Positions 45,601 through 57,600 of a stretch of DNA of 64,000 nt are shown in pieces (positions within the stretch are counted from its first letter, which is position 1; each line of letters starts with the position of its first letter). Location of the stretch: contig CAUYUJ010014337.1 in the NCBI GenBank assembly GCA_963575745.1, positions 182,821-246,820 on the forward strand. Direction: 5' to 3'. The notes below the pieces were generated by a model. It had not been told where the DNA came from. It worked only from the letters and a program-made list of their open reading frames with translations, and did no database searches. The position numbers and the translations under genes are program-made. The DNA comes from Prorocentrum cordatum. Taxonomy: Eukaryota; Sar; Dinophyceae; Prorocentrales; Prorocentraceae.

Positions 45601-48600
45601 AGAAGTATCCCAAAAGATCCTTGCAGGCATCCAAGGTGTCTCTGAGCGACATACCAAGCGCGGTGGCAGGATGGGCCAGAGACCTATAGACCTGCTTGGC
45701 TGGGGACGGAAAGTGCATTTACTTTCAGAGCGCGAGATGTCGCTACCTTGCCCGTTCTTACTCTCTGTCTCCCCGTCTGGAGGCTCTGTTGGGGCATCTT
45801 GGGGACATTTTGGGCGCCCTCTAGGGCCATATCGGAGCTGCAGGAAGCCTCTTGAGGGGGAACCAGGGCGTGTTGGTATCTTGGGAAGGCAATAGAGCGC
45901 GATAAACCACGAATAAAGATTAGGATAATACCGTCGATGATGGTGACGACGACATACGGTCTCTTGAAAGCATATTGGGCGTCTCCCAGGCCCTCCTTGG
46001 GTCGTCTTGTGGCTCTCTTAGGCCCTCTTGGAGCCCTTCTGGACCGTTCTCAAGCTCTCTTGGGAGCCTCTCGGGCCGTCATGGCACAATCTCGGGGGGG
46101 CTCTGGAGCTGTATCGGGCCGTTCTTGCCCGAAAAAGCGAGGAGCTGGAAAACCTTGATGGCAACACTGGTTTACTCCTCCTTCAGCACTTCTGGGGGTC
46201 CTCTCGGGTGCCGCTTGGGGTGTCGTGGAGGCCTCTTGGACTGTGCTGAGGCCATCTTGGGCTATCTTGGATCGCTCTTGGGCCGTCTTCGGTCCCGTCT
46301 GGGCCTCTCTCACGCCGTCTTGGAGGTGCCTTAAGCTGGCGAGGAGCTGATGTAGGTAGGGCGGGGCCAAGGGCGCCCCCCAGACGGCGAAAGCCCTACT
46401 TCCGTTTTGAATTTCCCGGTTAGACCACCCATCGGTGCTCGGGGGGGGGGTCTTGAAGACCTCTTGAGCCGTATTGAGGCCGTCGTCGGCTATCTGGATC
46501 GCACTTGGGCCGAACTCGGGCCCGTCTGGGCCTCTCTACGCCGTCTTGGAAGCCGTTGAATCCGTCTGCATACGTGCAGATGTTCGAACACGTCTTGGGG
46601 CCGTCTTGAGGGTATCCTGGGTCATCTTGGGGCGATCTTACGGGCATCTGGCCTCTTGGGTCGTCTCGGACACATCTTGGACCGTCTTGGAGGACGTTCC
46701 GTCACCGCTCTCTGTTGGGAGCTTTGGTCTTATCAACTTGTTAACGTCACTGCTCGCTCGTGGGAACCGCGGTGTTCAAGGTCCGTTAACGGTCCGTTAA
46801 CAGGGGAAAAGCGCGCCCGTCACCCGGTTGTCACTATATTAAGTCCCTGCTAAAGGCTCCGTTCACAGGGAAAAGGATGCCCGAGCGTCCGTCACCGATT
46901 TTCCTTGCTAAGCACCCGATGTTCCCTGGTAAGGGCTGCGTTAACAAGAAAAAGGGCGGGCCATTAGACCTCGCTCTGTCCGTCATCTGCTTGGCACGGG
47001 GACGGAAAGCGCATTTACTTTCAGAGCGCGAGATGTCGCTAGCTTGCCCGTTCTTACTCTCTGTCTCCCCGTCTGGAGGCTCTCTTGGGGCATCTTGGGG
47101 ACATATTGGGCGCCCTCTAGGGCTATATCGAAGCTGCAGGAAGCCTCTTGAGGGGGAACCAGGGCGTGTTGGTATCTTGGGAAGACACTAGAGCGCGATG
47201 AACCACGAATGAAGATTAGGATAATACTGTCGATGATGGTGACGACGACATACTGTCTCTTGAAAGCATATTGGGCGTCTCCCAGGCCCTCCTTGGGCCG
47301 TCTTGTGGCTCTCTCAGGCCCTCTTGGAGCCCTTCTGGACCGTTCTCAAGCTCTCTTGGGAGCCTCTCGGGCTGTCATGGCACAATCTCGGGGGGCTCTG
47401 GAGCTGTATCGGGCAGTTCTTGCCCGAAAAAGCGAGGAGCTGGAAAACCTTCATGGCAACACTGGTTCACTCGTCCTTCAGCACTTCTGGGGGTCCTCTC
47501 GGGTGCCGCTTGGGGTGTCGTGGAGGCCTATTGGACTGTGCTGAGGCCATCTTGGGCTATCTTGGATCGCTCTTGGGCCGTCTTCGGTCCCGTCTGGGCC
47601 TCTCTCACGCCGTCTTGGAGGTGCCTTAAGCTGGCGAGGAGCTGATGTAGGTAGGGCGGGGCCAAGGGCGCCCCCCAGACGGCGAAAGCCCTACTTTCGT
47701 TTGTTCGTTTTCCGCTTAGACCGCCCATCGGTGCTCGGTGGGGGGGTCTTGGAGACCTCTTGGGCCGTCCTCGGGCCTGTCTGGGCCTCTCTAAGCCGTC
47801 TTGGAAGCCGTTGAAGCCGTCTGCTTACGTGCAGATGTTCGAACACGTCTTGGGGCCGTCTTCGGGGTATCTTGGGCCATCTTGGGGCGATCTTACGGGC
47901 CTCTGGCCTCTTGGGTCGTCGTTGAAGCATCTTGGACCGTCTTGGAGGACGCTTGGTCTGCAATGGGCTATCTTGAAGGCACCTCAAATTGACGAGGATG
48001 TTACGCGCTTACGCGAAGCCTACGCGGAGCTTACGTTGCCGCCCGTTTCGGGCCCTTGTGTCAAGAATTGGTTACGTCACTGCTCTCTGCTGGGAACCTT
48101 GGTCTTATCAACTTGTTTACGTCACTGCTCGCTTGGGGGTCGCCGTGTTCAAGGTCCGTTAACCGTCCGTTAACAAGGAACTCGTTTCCCCGTGAACGGT
48201 CCGTTAACGGGAAAAAACGCGTCCGTCACCCGATGTCCCTTGTTAAATCCATGTTAAGGGCTCCGTTAACAAGGAAAAGGGTGCCCGAGCGTGAAACCCT
48301 GCTTTTCCCTGTTAAGCACCCGATGTTCCCTGTTAGGGCTCCGTTAACAAGGAAAAGGGGGGGATCTCCCTGTTCACGGTCCGTTTTTGGGCCCCGATGT
48401 TCCCCTGTTCAGGGCTCCATTCACAAAGAAAAGGGCGGGCCATTATATCCCGCAGTGCAGAAACCACCCCCTCACACTCCCCCTAATTAATTCCTTCCGA
48501 CCAACGGATCGCACGCTACGCGCGCATTCCGTCATCCCGCAATACAGAGGCCACCCCCTCACACTCCCCCTAATCAATCCCTTCCGACTAACAGGTCGCG

Positions 48601-51600
48601 CGCTACGCGCGCTTTCCGTCATCCGCCGACCCCCGCTTGCCAGGGGTGAGAGGGCGTGTGAGATGATTGGCTGTCCCCCTCGCCCTTTCCCCCTCCCCCA
48701 GGGCCCAACATCCTGTTAAGGGGGTCCCAAGCGCACGCCTGGAAACTCCAGAGCTTCCACATCTGCCTTCCGTAGCCTAAAAGACGTTGAGAGACGCCCT
48801 CGAACCGCGGGACGCTTGGCCCAAGACGCCTACGATGGCTCCAAGACGCCACAGGACGCCTTCGAGACGCCCCAAGAGCCTTCACAAGAGGGCCTCGAGA
48901 GGCCCCAATCAATAGTGTTCCTTAGGGTTTTCATTGTGTCTTGTGATATCGGCTTCTCGAGCTTCCGACGCTCCAAGACGGCCCAAGAGACCTCGTAGAC
49001 CGCCCCCAAACTGCCCAAAAGGCCCCTGCGAGGGCCCCAGGACGGCCCAAGAGGGTTCCAAGCCTGCCCGAAAAGGGGCCCGAAGAGGGGCCCAATCGAA
49101 TCGAATCGGAATCGGAAACCATCGGAATCGAATCGAACCGAATCGAAAGGACAGCAACGAGCCCTGCATGGGGCCCGTGAGGTCGGAAGGGTGCCGCCTC
49201 CCCCATTCAGGGTCGAGCTCACCAGCGGGCGTTCCCCTGCAAGTGCGGTGCTCCCTCCGCAATTCGAGGCCGTGTTCCAAAAAAGGGGAACCGTTGACGG
49301 CGCCCTGGATCAGCCCGCCGAGGCTCGAACCTAGCAGCCCCGCGACGTGCTCTGGAGCCCGGCGGGGGGAACACGCGCGAACTTGGGAACAAAAAGCGAA
49401 CAGCATGGACATATTAGTGTTTTGAGCTGCTCGTTCTCTTCTGAAAGACGTGTACGATAAACGTGTAGTATTAACCTATATCATAAACGTGAGAACCTTC
49501 GAACGTTTATGAGAAACCTTCGAAGGTCCGCGCGGACTCCTTGGATCCTGGATCAGCGCTGGCCCCCCCTCGGCGCCAGGGGCAGCGCCGGAGGCGCGGG
49601 GAGGAAGGCCCAGCGCAGACCCAGCAGCATCCGCGCGAACCCTGGACGGTGCATGCTTATGGGAACGTTTTCTTTTTTCGGCGTTTCGACATCGGGCAGA
49701 AGGGGGGGGGGAAGGCGGAAGGGGGGCGGATCTTGTGGGGCGTTCTGGGATCATCCAGAGGGCCCCAGGACGGGTCCGGAGCCCAAGAGCAAGAGGCCCC
49801 GGTGGGGGGGCCACCGAGAGGGCCCCCCTGGCGGCCAGCCCACCAGCCCAGAGAGCGAGGGGCGCCCCCGAGGCCGTCGTGGGGCTGCGCCTCGAGAAGC
49901 CTGGCCGGCAAGACGCCTGCATGCTGGCCTCCTCCTCCTCCTCCTCCTCCTCCTCCTCCTCCTCCTGGCCAGCCTGGCCTCCTCCTCCTCCTCCTCCTCC
50001 TCCTCCTCCTCCTCCTCACTCGGTGTCTCGGCATTGGGCGGAAGGGCGGGAGGGGGGGGGGAGTTCTGGCTCCAGACCTCTGCTTAATGCGACTGTGTTG
50101 CAACCGTGCTTCCTGCGGGGGAGACTCCGCCTGCTCGGAGCAGGTGCCAGAAACAGCCAAGATCTGCTCCCGAGGGGGAGGGGGGAGGTGTAAGGAATAC
50201 GACATCGATCACTATGCATTATGCCGTTCTGTCTTCTCCGAAATAGAATGTCACACTTGCGGCACATGACCCAGAACAGCTCTCCACTGTGGCGGAGAAG
50301 GGGTCATAGGCGGAGACACCTGGGGTGACCGTGGAGGCAACGGGACAATCGTCGCCCGACCGATTCCGGAGCACGGTTGCCCCGTACTCGGCTCCTCAGG
50401 AACTCTACTAACAAACTGTTTGAGGAACGCCCAGCGCGAACACAGCTTGAGAATTCCCTGCTTTCGGCGTGGCCCCGCCGCAAGCCTGGATTCCCCGTGG
50501 CAGACCTCGAACACCTCGCAGTAGTCCGCCAGGCACACGCCGCCGGGGGCAAGCTCCTGGCTCCAGCCCCGCCCTGCCCCATCTTGAAGGCGTAAGTCGT
50601 TCTGGACCTCACCTCTCATGTTCCAAACTGTTCTGACCATCAGACACGGTAAAACCATGAGACCGCTTCTGCAAGGTCTGCGCAAGAACGAGTCAAAGCT
50701 ACAAAAGTCCGATTAAGAGGCCAATGAGCCGGATTAGGCCAGACTTAGCCCTGGATTGATCCAGATGAATCAGGATTGGGCGGAATTCAACAAGGCTACA
50801 CTAGATTGGGCCAGCTATCGACGACGGACATACCAGCACCAATGCTGACTTCAACGTCCCAGGATTCACGTCCGAAATCAGAACATGGAAGTAGACACCT
50901 TCATACAGCATCCCTGGCGGCGCCTCCGGCGCCGCGCTCCTGGCTCGCTCCGCAGGCCAGGGAAGGGGGAGGGTGTTCTGCGACGATCCAAACAATCCAC
51001 GCGGACATTCGCGCGTTTGCGCCTGAGTCTCCCCTTCGAACTATCCCCGACAAAAAAAACCCGCTTGCCCTCGAGAAGGAACGAGCTTGGCCCGGACTCT
51101 GCTCGGGGCCCCGACCATCCCAATCGTCTGAACGCAAGAGATTCTCTTAAAACTAAGATATAAACAAAGGATAGGAGATGAATTTAGGAGACATCGTTAA
51201 GATTTGACTCTTGTTCTCTTAAATACAAGAGATATGGTCTATATATAAACGATGTGTCGCCTAGTCTCCTGTCCAATCTCTTAAACATTGGTGGTATCAC
51301 TTGTTTTGAAAATAAGAGACGGAAGCCTTAAATTCGAAACCTCAACCCCAACCCCGAAACCCGAACCCCTAACCCTTAGAAGTTGGCGCACGCAACGAAG
51401 GACAAATGAATGACTGAACAACTGAACGAACGCATGAATCCATGAGTGTACATACCCACGCTACACTATATGTACGTGAACATGTATATGTACATGTACA
51501 TGTACGTGCACGTGTAGTCATAGTCACAAATCACACCCACAAAAACATACCCATGAAGAGAAGCAAGATACATACTAAAAACACACAACACATAATAACA

Positions 51601-54600
51601 CACACACACACGCGGACAACATACCACCCCAACCCCACACGCACACACAACGCACCACCCGCGGCAAACAAACATAAAACAAAACAGCAACGCCTGCATA
51701 ACAAAAAACTATACACCGACAAGAGGCACACCCACAAACATAGACACACACACAAGGAACGCCCGCCACACAACAAGCACAAACACATACAACAATCACA
51801 CTCACACAAATCACATCCACCAGTAACATAACAAATAAGCCCACCAAACAAACTAACAAATGGGAATGCCCCTTTGACTTATGCCAGCGACGCAGACCAT
51901 AAACAAACTATACATTGCAAGTTATCGTGTGGGCCACGCGCACAAAGCCCAACAAGTCACGCCCAGAGAACATCACACCAAACAAAAAAAACACACACCC
52001 ACAAACACCACACCATCAACAATCACACCGACAAAACAAGCATACCAACAAACACACACCTACAATGATTTTACTTTACACAAAAATAAACCACGAAACA
52101 ACATACCCACAAACACCACGCCCATAAAAAAAACCACACACACACACAGAAAACAAATAAAAACAAAAGGGGGGCTCACCGCCCATGCTGAACAAACGGG
52201 CACAAACAAACACGTGCAACCAACAAACACACAAACTGGACGCCCGCAAGAAGCACACCCACACAAACCATACCCCCTCAAGGCACACCCGTCACACCAA
52301 AACACACACACACAAAAGTGCCAAAACAAGAACACACCCACAAAACCACACCCAAATCAAACCCACTAAAAACACATTCGTTAGTTCATTCAAAGTAACT
52401 AAAATACCTGGCGTCCCAGAGATGGGTCGGCGGATTCATGTCTCTCTCGCTCGCCCTCACACTCTCTCGGTAGCTGGGTGGCGGCCGTCACGCCTGGTCG
52501 CGCCTCGCGCGCTTTTGTCTCGATCGTTAGCTGGGTGGCGGCCGTCACGCCTCGCAACGCCTTTCGATCGTTAGCTGGGTGGCGGCCGTCACGCCTCGCC
52601 GCGCCTCTCGATCGTTAGCTGGGTGGCGGCCGTCACGCCTCGCCGCGCCTCGCTCGCTTTCGCATTGATCGTTAGCTGTGCTTCAACAAAGAACGCCAAC
52701 CTAACAACCCCTCAACAAAACAAAACAAGGTGTTTGCAATTCGCGGCAAGTTTGAGGTTGGGATGACGCGTGTCCAATACAAATCCCACCCCAACTCTTT
52801 AGGGCTACGTTGGTATAACGAGTTTGTTCTTCTCTCTTCCCCCTGCTTCCCCTGCTCGGGGGATGGGTTTACCCCTCCCCCTACCCCCTCCCCTGGACCT
52901 GGAGGGGTGGGAGGGACGGATGCGCCGCAGCGTCCAAAATGGCCCAGGATGGCTCCAAGAGGCCAAATCGCAAGATGGCCTCCAAGATGGCCCAAGGTAC
53001 TCCAAGATGGGTCAAGATAACCTCCGACATACCTCCAAGAGGCCCCAAGACAGCCCCAAGACGGATCTAAGTGCCCTTCGAGCCCCCACGGCGCCCTCCA
53101 ACACGCCCAAACCCTTCAAAAAACCTAAGGACAATCAATGGTTTTGGCATTCTCGCCGTTTCGCGTACGATGGGCCTCTGGGACCTCAAGATGACCCCAA
53201 GATGGCCCAAGAGAGCCCCGAGAGGGGCCCAAGAAGGCCCAAGAAGGCCCCAAGATCGCCCAAGATGCGCCCACGAGCGCCCCAAGACGCCATTTGTGAG
53301 CCTCCGAGGGGGCGGTACTCATTGAGGGACCTCCTCTGTTTGAGCCATGGGGCCCAAGATGGCCCCACGAGGCCTCCCAGCCTCTTCCAAAGACCCTCCA
53401 CCCCGCCCTTGTTGGCCCAAGATGGCTCCAAGAGAGCCCCAGAAAGCCCAAGATGGCCTTCAACATGGCCTAATATAGCCAAGCATGGCTCAAGATAGCC
53501 TCCGACAGCCCTCCAAGATGCCTCAAGGCAGCCTCAAGATGGCCCAAGATGGCCCAAGATAGCCAAGCATGGCTCAAGATAGCCTCCGACAGCCTCTAGC
53601 CGAGCATGGCTCAAAATGGCCCCCCAAGAGGCCTCAAGAGGCCCCCAAGAGGCCCCATTATGGATGGGCTGGTGGGGATACGCGAAGCGTCAAGAATTTC
53701 AGGGCTAATAGTTGCAAGATCCCCGTGCCATATCGTTATGATAGCCGTTTGGGCTGTCAGATTTTTGAGGCAGCACAGCTGCCACATGAAGGAACGCAGA
53801 TTCACTGGCGTAGATCTCAGCAGCGATGTTGCCCAGCGTCTACTGAAAGACCACGTTTCGGTGGATGCGATGCAAAACCCTTGCAATTTGTGGAAGTACG
53901 GAACGCCAGGCACTGAGAGCACGTTATGGAAAAAAGGGCCAAAGTGGGATGATTTGTACAGGTCCAGGTCATTTCTCGAAGAGTTGCTCGAGGAAACGAA
54001 GGGGCGTACCTTACTGCAGGCAGCTTGGCATCAGCAGATCCACACGTTCTTCATGGACCCAACGTTGGGCCAGCACAAGTTCAAAGCAGAGGACATCACG
54101 AAAGCGAGCTACAGGAGCCGAGCGATGCTTGCGCATCTTCGCGACGCAGCTGCCTCGTCCAAACACCCACCAGCCAGATTCAGCAAACTCCAAGGCCTCA
54201 TCGACATGATGTTTGTGCCACCACGGAAGATATCAATGACATCGGCCGCCATAGAGGAGCCCCAGAAGGCGCTTCCCAAGATGGCGGAGTCCAAGGAGAA
54301 GCGCACCGTCGACGACTCAGACGACGACGTCACGCTGTGCCCCCCCACGTGCGCCAAGAGCAACAAGGACCTGATCATGGTGAAGAGCGACTCCGAGGAC
54401 GAGTACGTCTTCAACATCTTCAAGACAGGATGCGCGCCGATTGCACCTACGATCGCAGACGCCGAGGCCAAGACGTTGACTGGTGGAGATGATGAGTTGA
54501 ACAGTCTTGTATGCGAAGCTTCGAAAGAGACCGCCATAGACCCTCGAGTCGGCAACAAGAACTTCGGCTGGGGGCAGTTCGCCTACAAAGAGAAGATTGA

Positions 54601-57600
54601 CGCAGATACGCCATGTTGCCCGAAAAAGAGAATCACAGGAAAGAGAGCTGCAGGACCACCGCCGCCTTCTTGCGGGGGATCCACGGCCAAGATGACCAAG
54701 GCTGAGGTACCCCACGTGGCCAAGGCCAAGGTGGCCAAGGCCAAGGTGGCCAAGGCCAAGGTGGCCAAGGCCAAGGTGGCCAAGGCCAAGGTGGCCAAGG
54801 CCGAGGTTGACACCGTCATGAAGCCAGGGTTGAAGAGCTCAGCGAAGAAGCTCCTGCACTCGAAAGTATACCATCAGGAGAGGAGGCAGCTCGAGAAAAC
54901 AATGTGTAAAGCCGTCGCCAAGAAGGTGGCAGCCGTGAGGGCCCGAGCGGCCGTTGCACATCTTTAGTTTGTTCATTCGTTGCATGCGCGTACAGCTATT
55001 CGCTAGTGATTCTTTGATTGCAATAGCTGCCAGGGTTTCTAGACGTGCACAGCACATAGGAGAGAACGGCCCCTCCCATCCCCTCCGTCATGCCTTCATG
55101 TGTAATTCGTCACGTAATGTTGGCACGGCTGACTCTGTCACATGGTCATACTCATACTCATACTCCCCCCCCCTCTCCTTCCTCGTCCATCCCTGTCTCC
55201 CGCCCTCCCTCTCGCCTTCCCTCTTCCCTCGGTCCCGCCTTCCCTTCCCCCTCCTTCCCTCCTCCCTCCACCCACCCTCCATCCCCCCTCCCTCCCCCCT
55301 CAGTTTCATTTCAAACGCACCATCTGCAAACGTCAGAAACATGTCGGAAGCTTGAGGGCGCAGCATGTCCAACGATGAGCAACATCACAATACGAACATG
55401 CACATAATGGCCAGAATGCAACAGCAACGCAGACGCACAAACAATAAAAACAACAATACAGTTAACAAGTGAAGAGGAGGTAAACACGCCCACTGAGGCA
55501 TGGCCACTCCCTACCAGTCAGAAGCCGTTTTGGCCCACGAGTGTGTTTCATTTGACTCTGTTTATCTTGGCGAGTCCGCCCTCCCGTGAGTTGGACACAA
55601 CCATGGTAGATGATTCTTCTCAGAGCTTGGACATCGAGAGCGAGCTGGAGCGCCTGATCGAACGGGACGATACTGATGATCCTGAGGTGGTACCAGTTCC
55701 AGAGAGTCAGACGGATTCGCAGATGGTGGACGCAGACACTCAGCAGTTTATCTACGCAGTGGAGCCCGAGAAGGACTACAGCGAACACATCGCGATCATT
55801 GAGAAACTCTTGATGGTTGCCAGCCACTACGACTCCAAGATTGAGGACAACGACTACACGAGGTCTTTGAAGTCCAGCATCCAGAACATGATTGTGCTGG
55901 GCAAGCTTCTGCAGACCTACTACGAGCATCACGACCCCGAGGACGTTCCTCCGACGAGCTTGAGCAAGTTGAAAAACGAATGGGTTCGGTTGAAGCCCAT
56001 TGTGAAGAGGATCGCGGATTCGCCATGAGAGAAAGGGTAGGCACCTAGGGAGCAGTTGCCAGATCCCCCAGGTCTCTTCTCGTCTTATCGCGCAGCTCTC
56101 CCAGATCCCCCACTCGCACGTGTGCTGCGATGGCAGCTGCCTCGCACGATAGAGTTCCAGAACTGTCGGTGGAGGTTTTTGGTGGCGGCTGCGCGCTGCC
56201 CTCGCTCGCTTCCCCGTCACAAAAAATAGCCAAGTGACAGTGACATACACGAAGCAAACAAACGATCGCGCCAAGAGATGCGCCTTTCGTGAACACGACA
56301 TGCGCCCTGGGAGCCCTTCTTGGGGCTCTCTCGAGGCCCTTGAGCTATTCCCTAACGCACGGCACCTAACACATCCCTAGAGCACGGCTCCTAAAACATC
56401 CTTAAAGCACGGCCCCTAAAACATCCCTAAAGCACGGCCCCTGAAACATCCCTAAAGCACGGCGCCTAAAACATCTCTACAGTACGGCCCCTAAAACATC
56501 CCTAAGGCACGGCCCCTAAACATCCCTAAAGCACGGGGTGTCTGACGCAAGTCCTGGGCAGAAGAGTCAATCCAAGCTCAGACAAGGCAGTTAAGCAGAA
56601 CAAAGACACGAAACAAAAAAAAGTCAGAGATGTCAGAGAAGTCAAACAAAAATCAGAAAAGTCAGAAAAGTCAGAAAAAAGTCAGAAAAGTCAGAAAAGT
56701 CAGAAAACTATGAAACTATATATATATATATCGTTTTATAGATGTCTGACTTTTCTGACTTTTCTGACTTTTTTCTGACTTTTCTGACTTTTGTCTGACT
56801 TCTCTGATTTCCTGTCTGGCACGTCCGGTACTGGACGTCTTGTCTGTAGCCATTGTTGGTCCAAGCGTTCTGTGGGCAGGACGCGATCGGCGCTGCGCGG
56901 TGCTGCGTGACATGGCGCCAAAGGCCAAGCCCAAGGCGAAGCCGAAGGCATCCGCTGCCAAGGCAGCACTGGCCAAGTCGAAGGAGTCCCTCCATTCCTT
57001 GGCAGAGACCCTCTCACAAGAGGAGATCACAGCTGCCGAGAAGGCTTTGAGAGACATCGAGAGCAATCGCGACGAGAAGAGGAGGATGGAGGCCAGCATG
57101 ACTTACTACGTGAAGCAGTCTGGAGACGTAGAAGAGGGACAGCGGATTTCTGGAGACTCGCGCCGAAAGTTCATGATCACCTTTTTGGCAATGAAGTCTC
57201 GAGAATCTAATGCCAATAAGACCTTCCAGGGCAATCACGACATCATAAAGACCCACGGTAAGCACGCCAAGAAAGTATGGCAGGGAAAAGAGGAGATGGA
57301 AAGGAAATATGGTGCAAAACGTGTGAGGGCGTGGCTGGACAGCAAGAAGCTCGAAATGCGGCCAGATCCGATCACTGGTTCTACAGAGGAGGACATGGCC
57401 GAGTACTCCCTGACGAAGGACTTCGAGATCGAGGGCCAGGACGACAAGGTGAAGCTCGGCATGCAGACCTCGGGCGAGAACGTGAGCGACGAGGCATGGA
57501 AGGAGATGGCTGGCCAATTCGCTGACATGGGAAGCTGTCTCCTACCTCAAATGGGGATTCAAGCATCTACAGATGAGGCCGCTGGCAGCGACGGCACAGG

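Noticed and set aside
53606-53785. Longer N-terminus for ORF A
   Set aside because: The extra residues come largely from the 0.9-kb element, and a leader-like relic lies between it and the chosen ATG.
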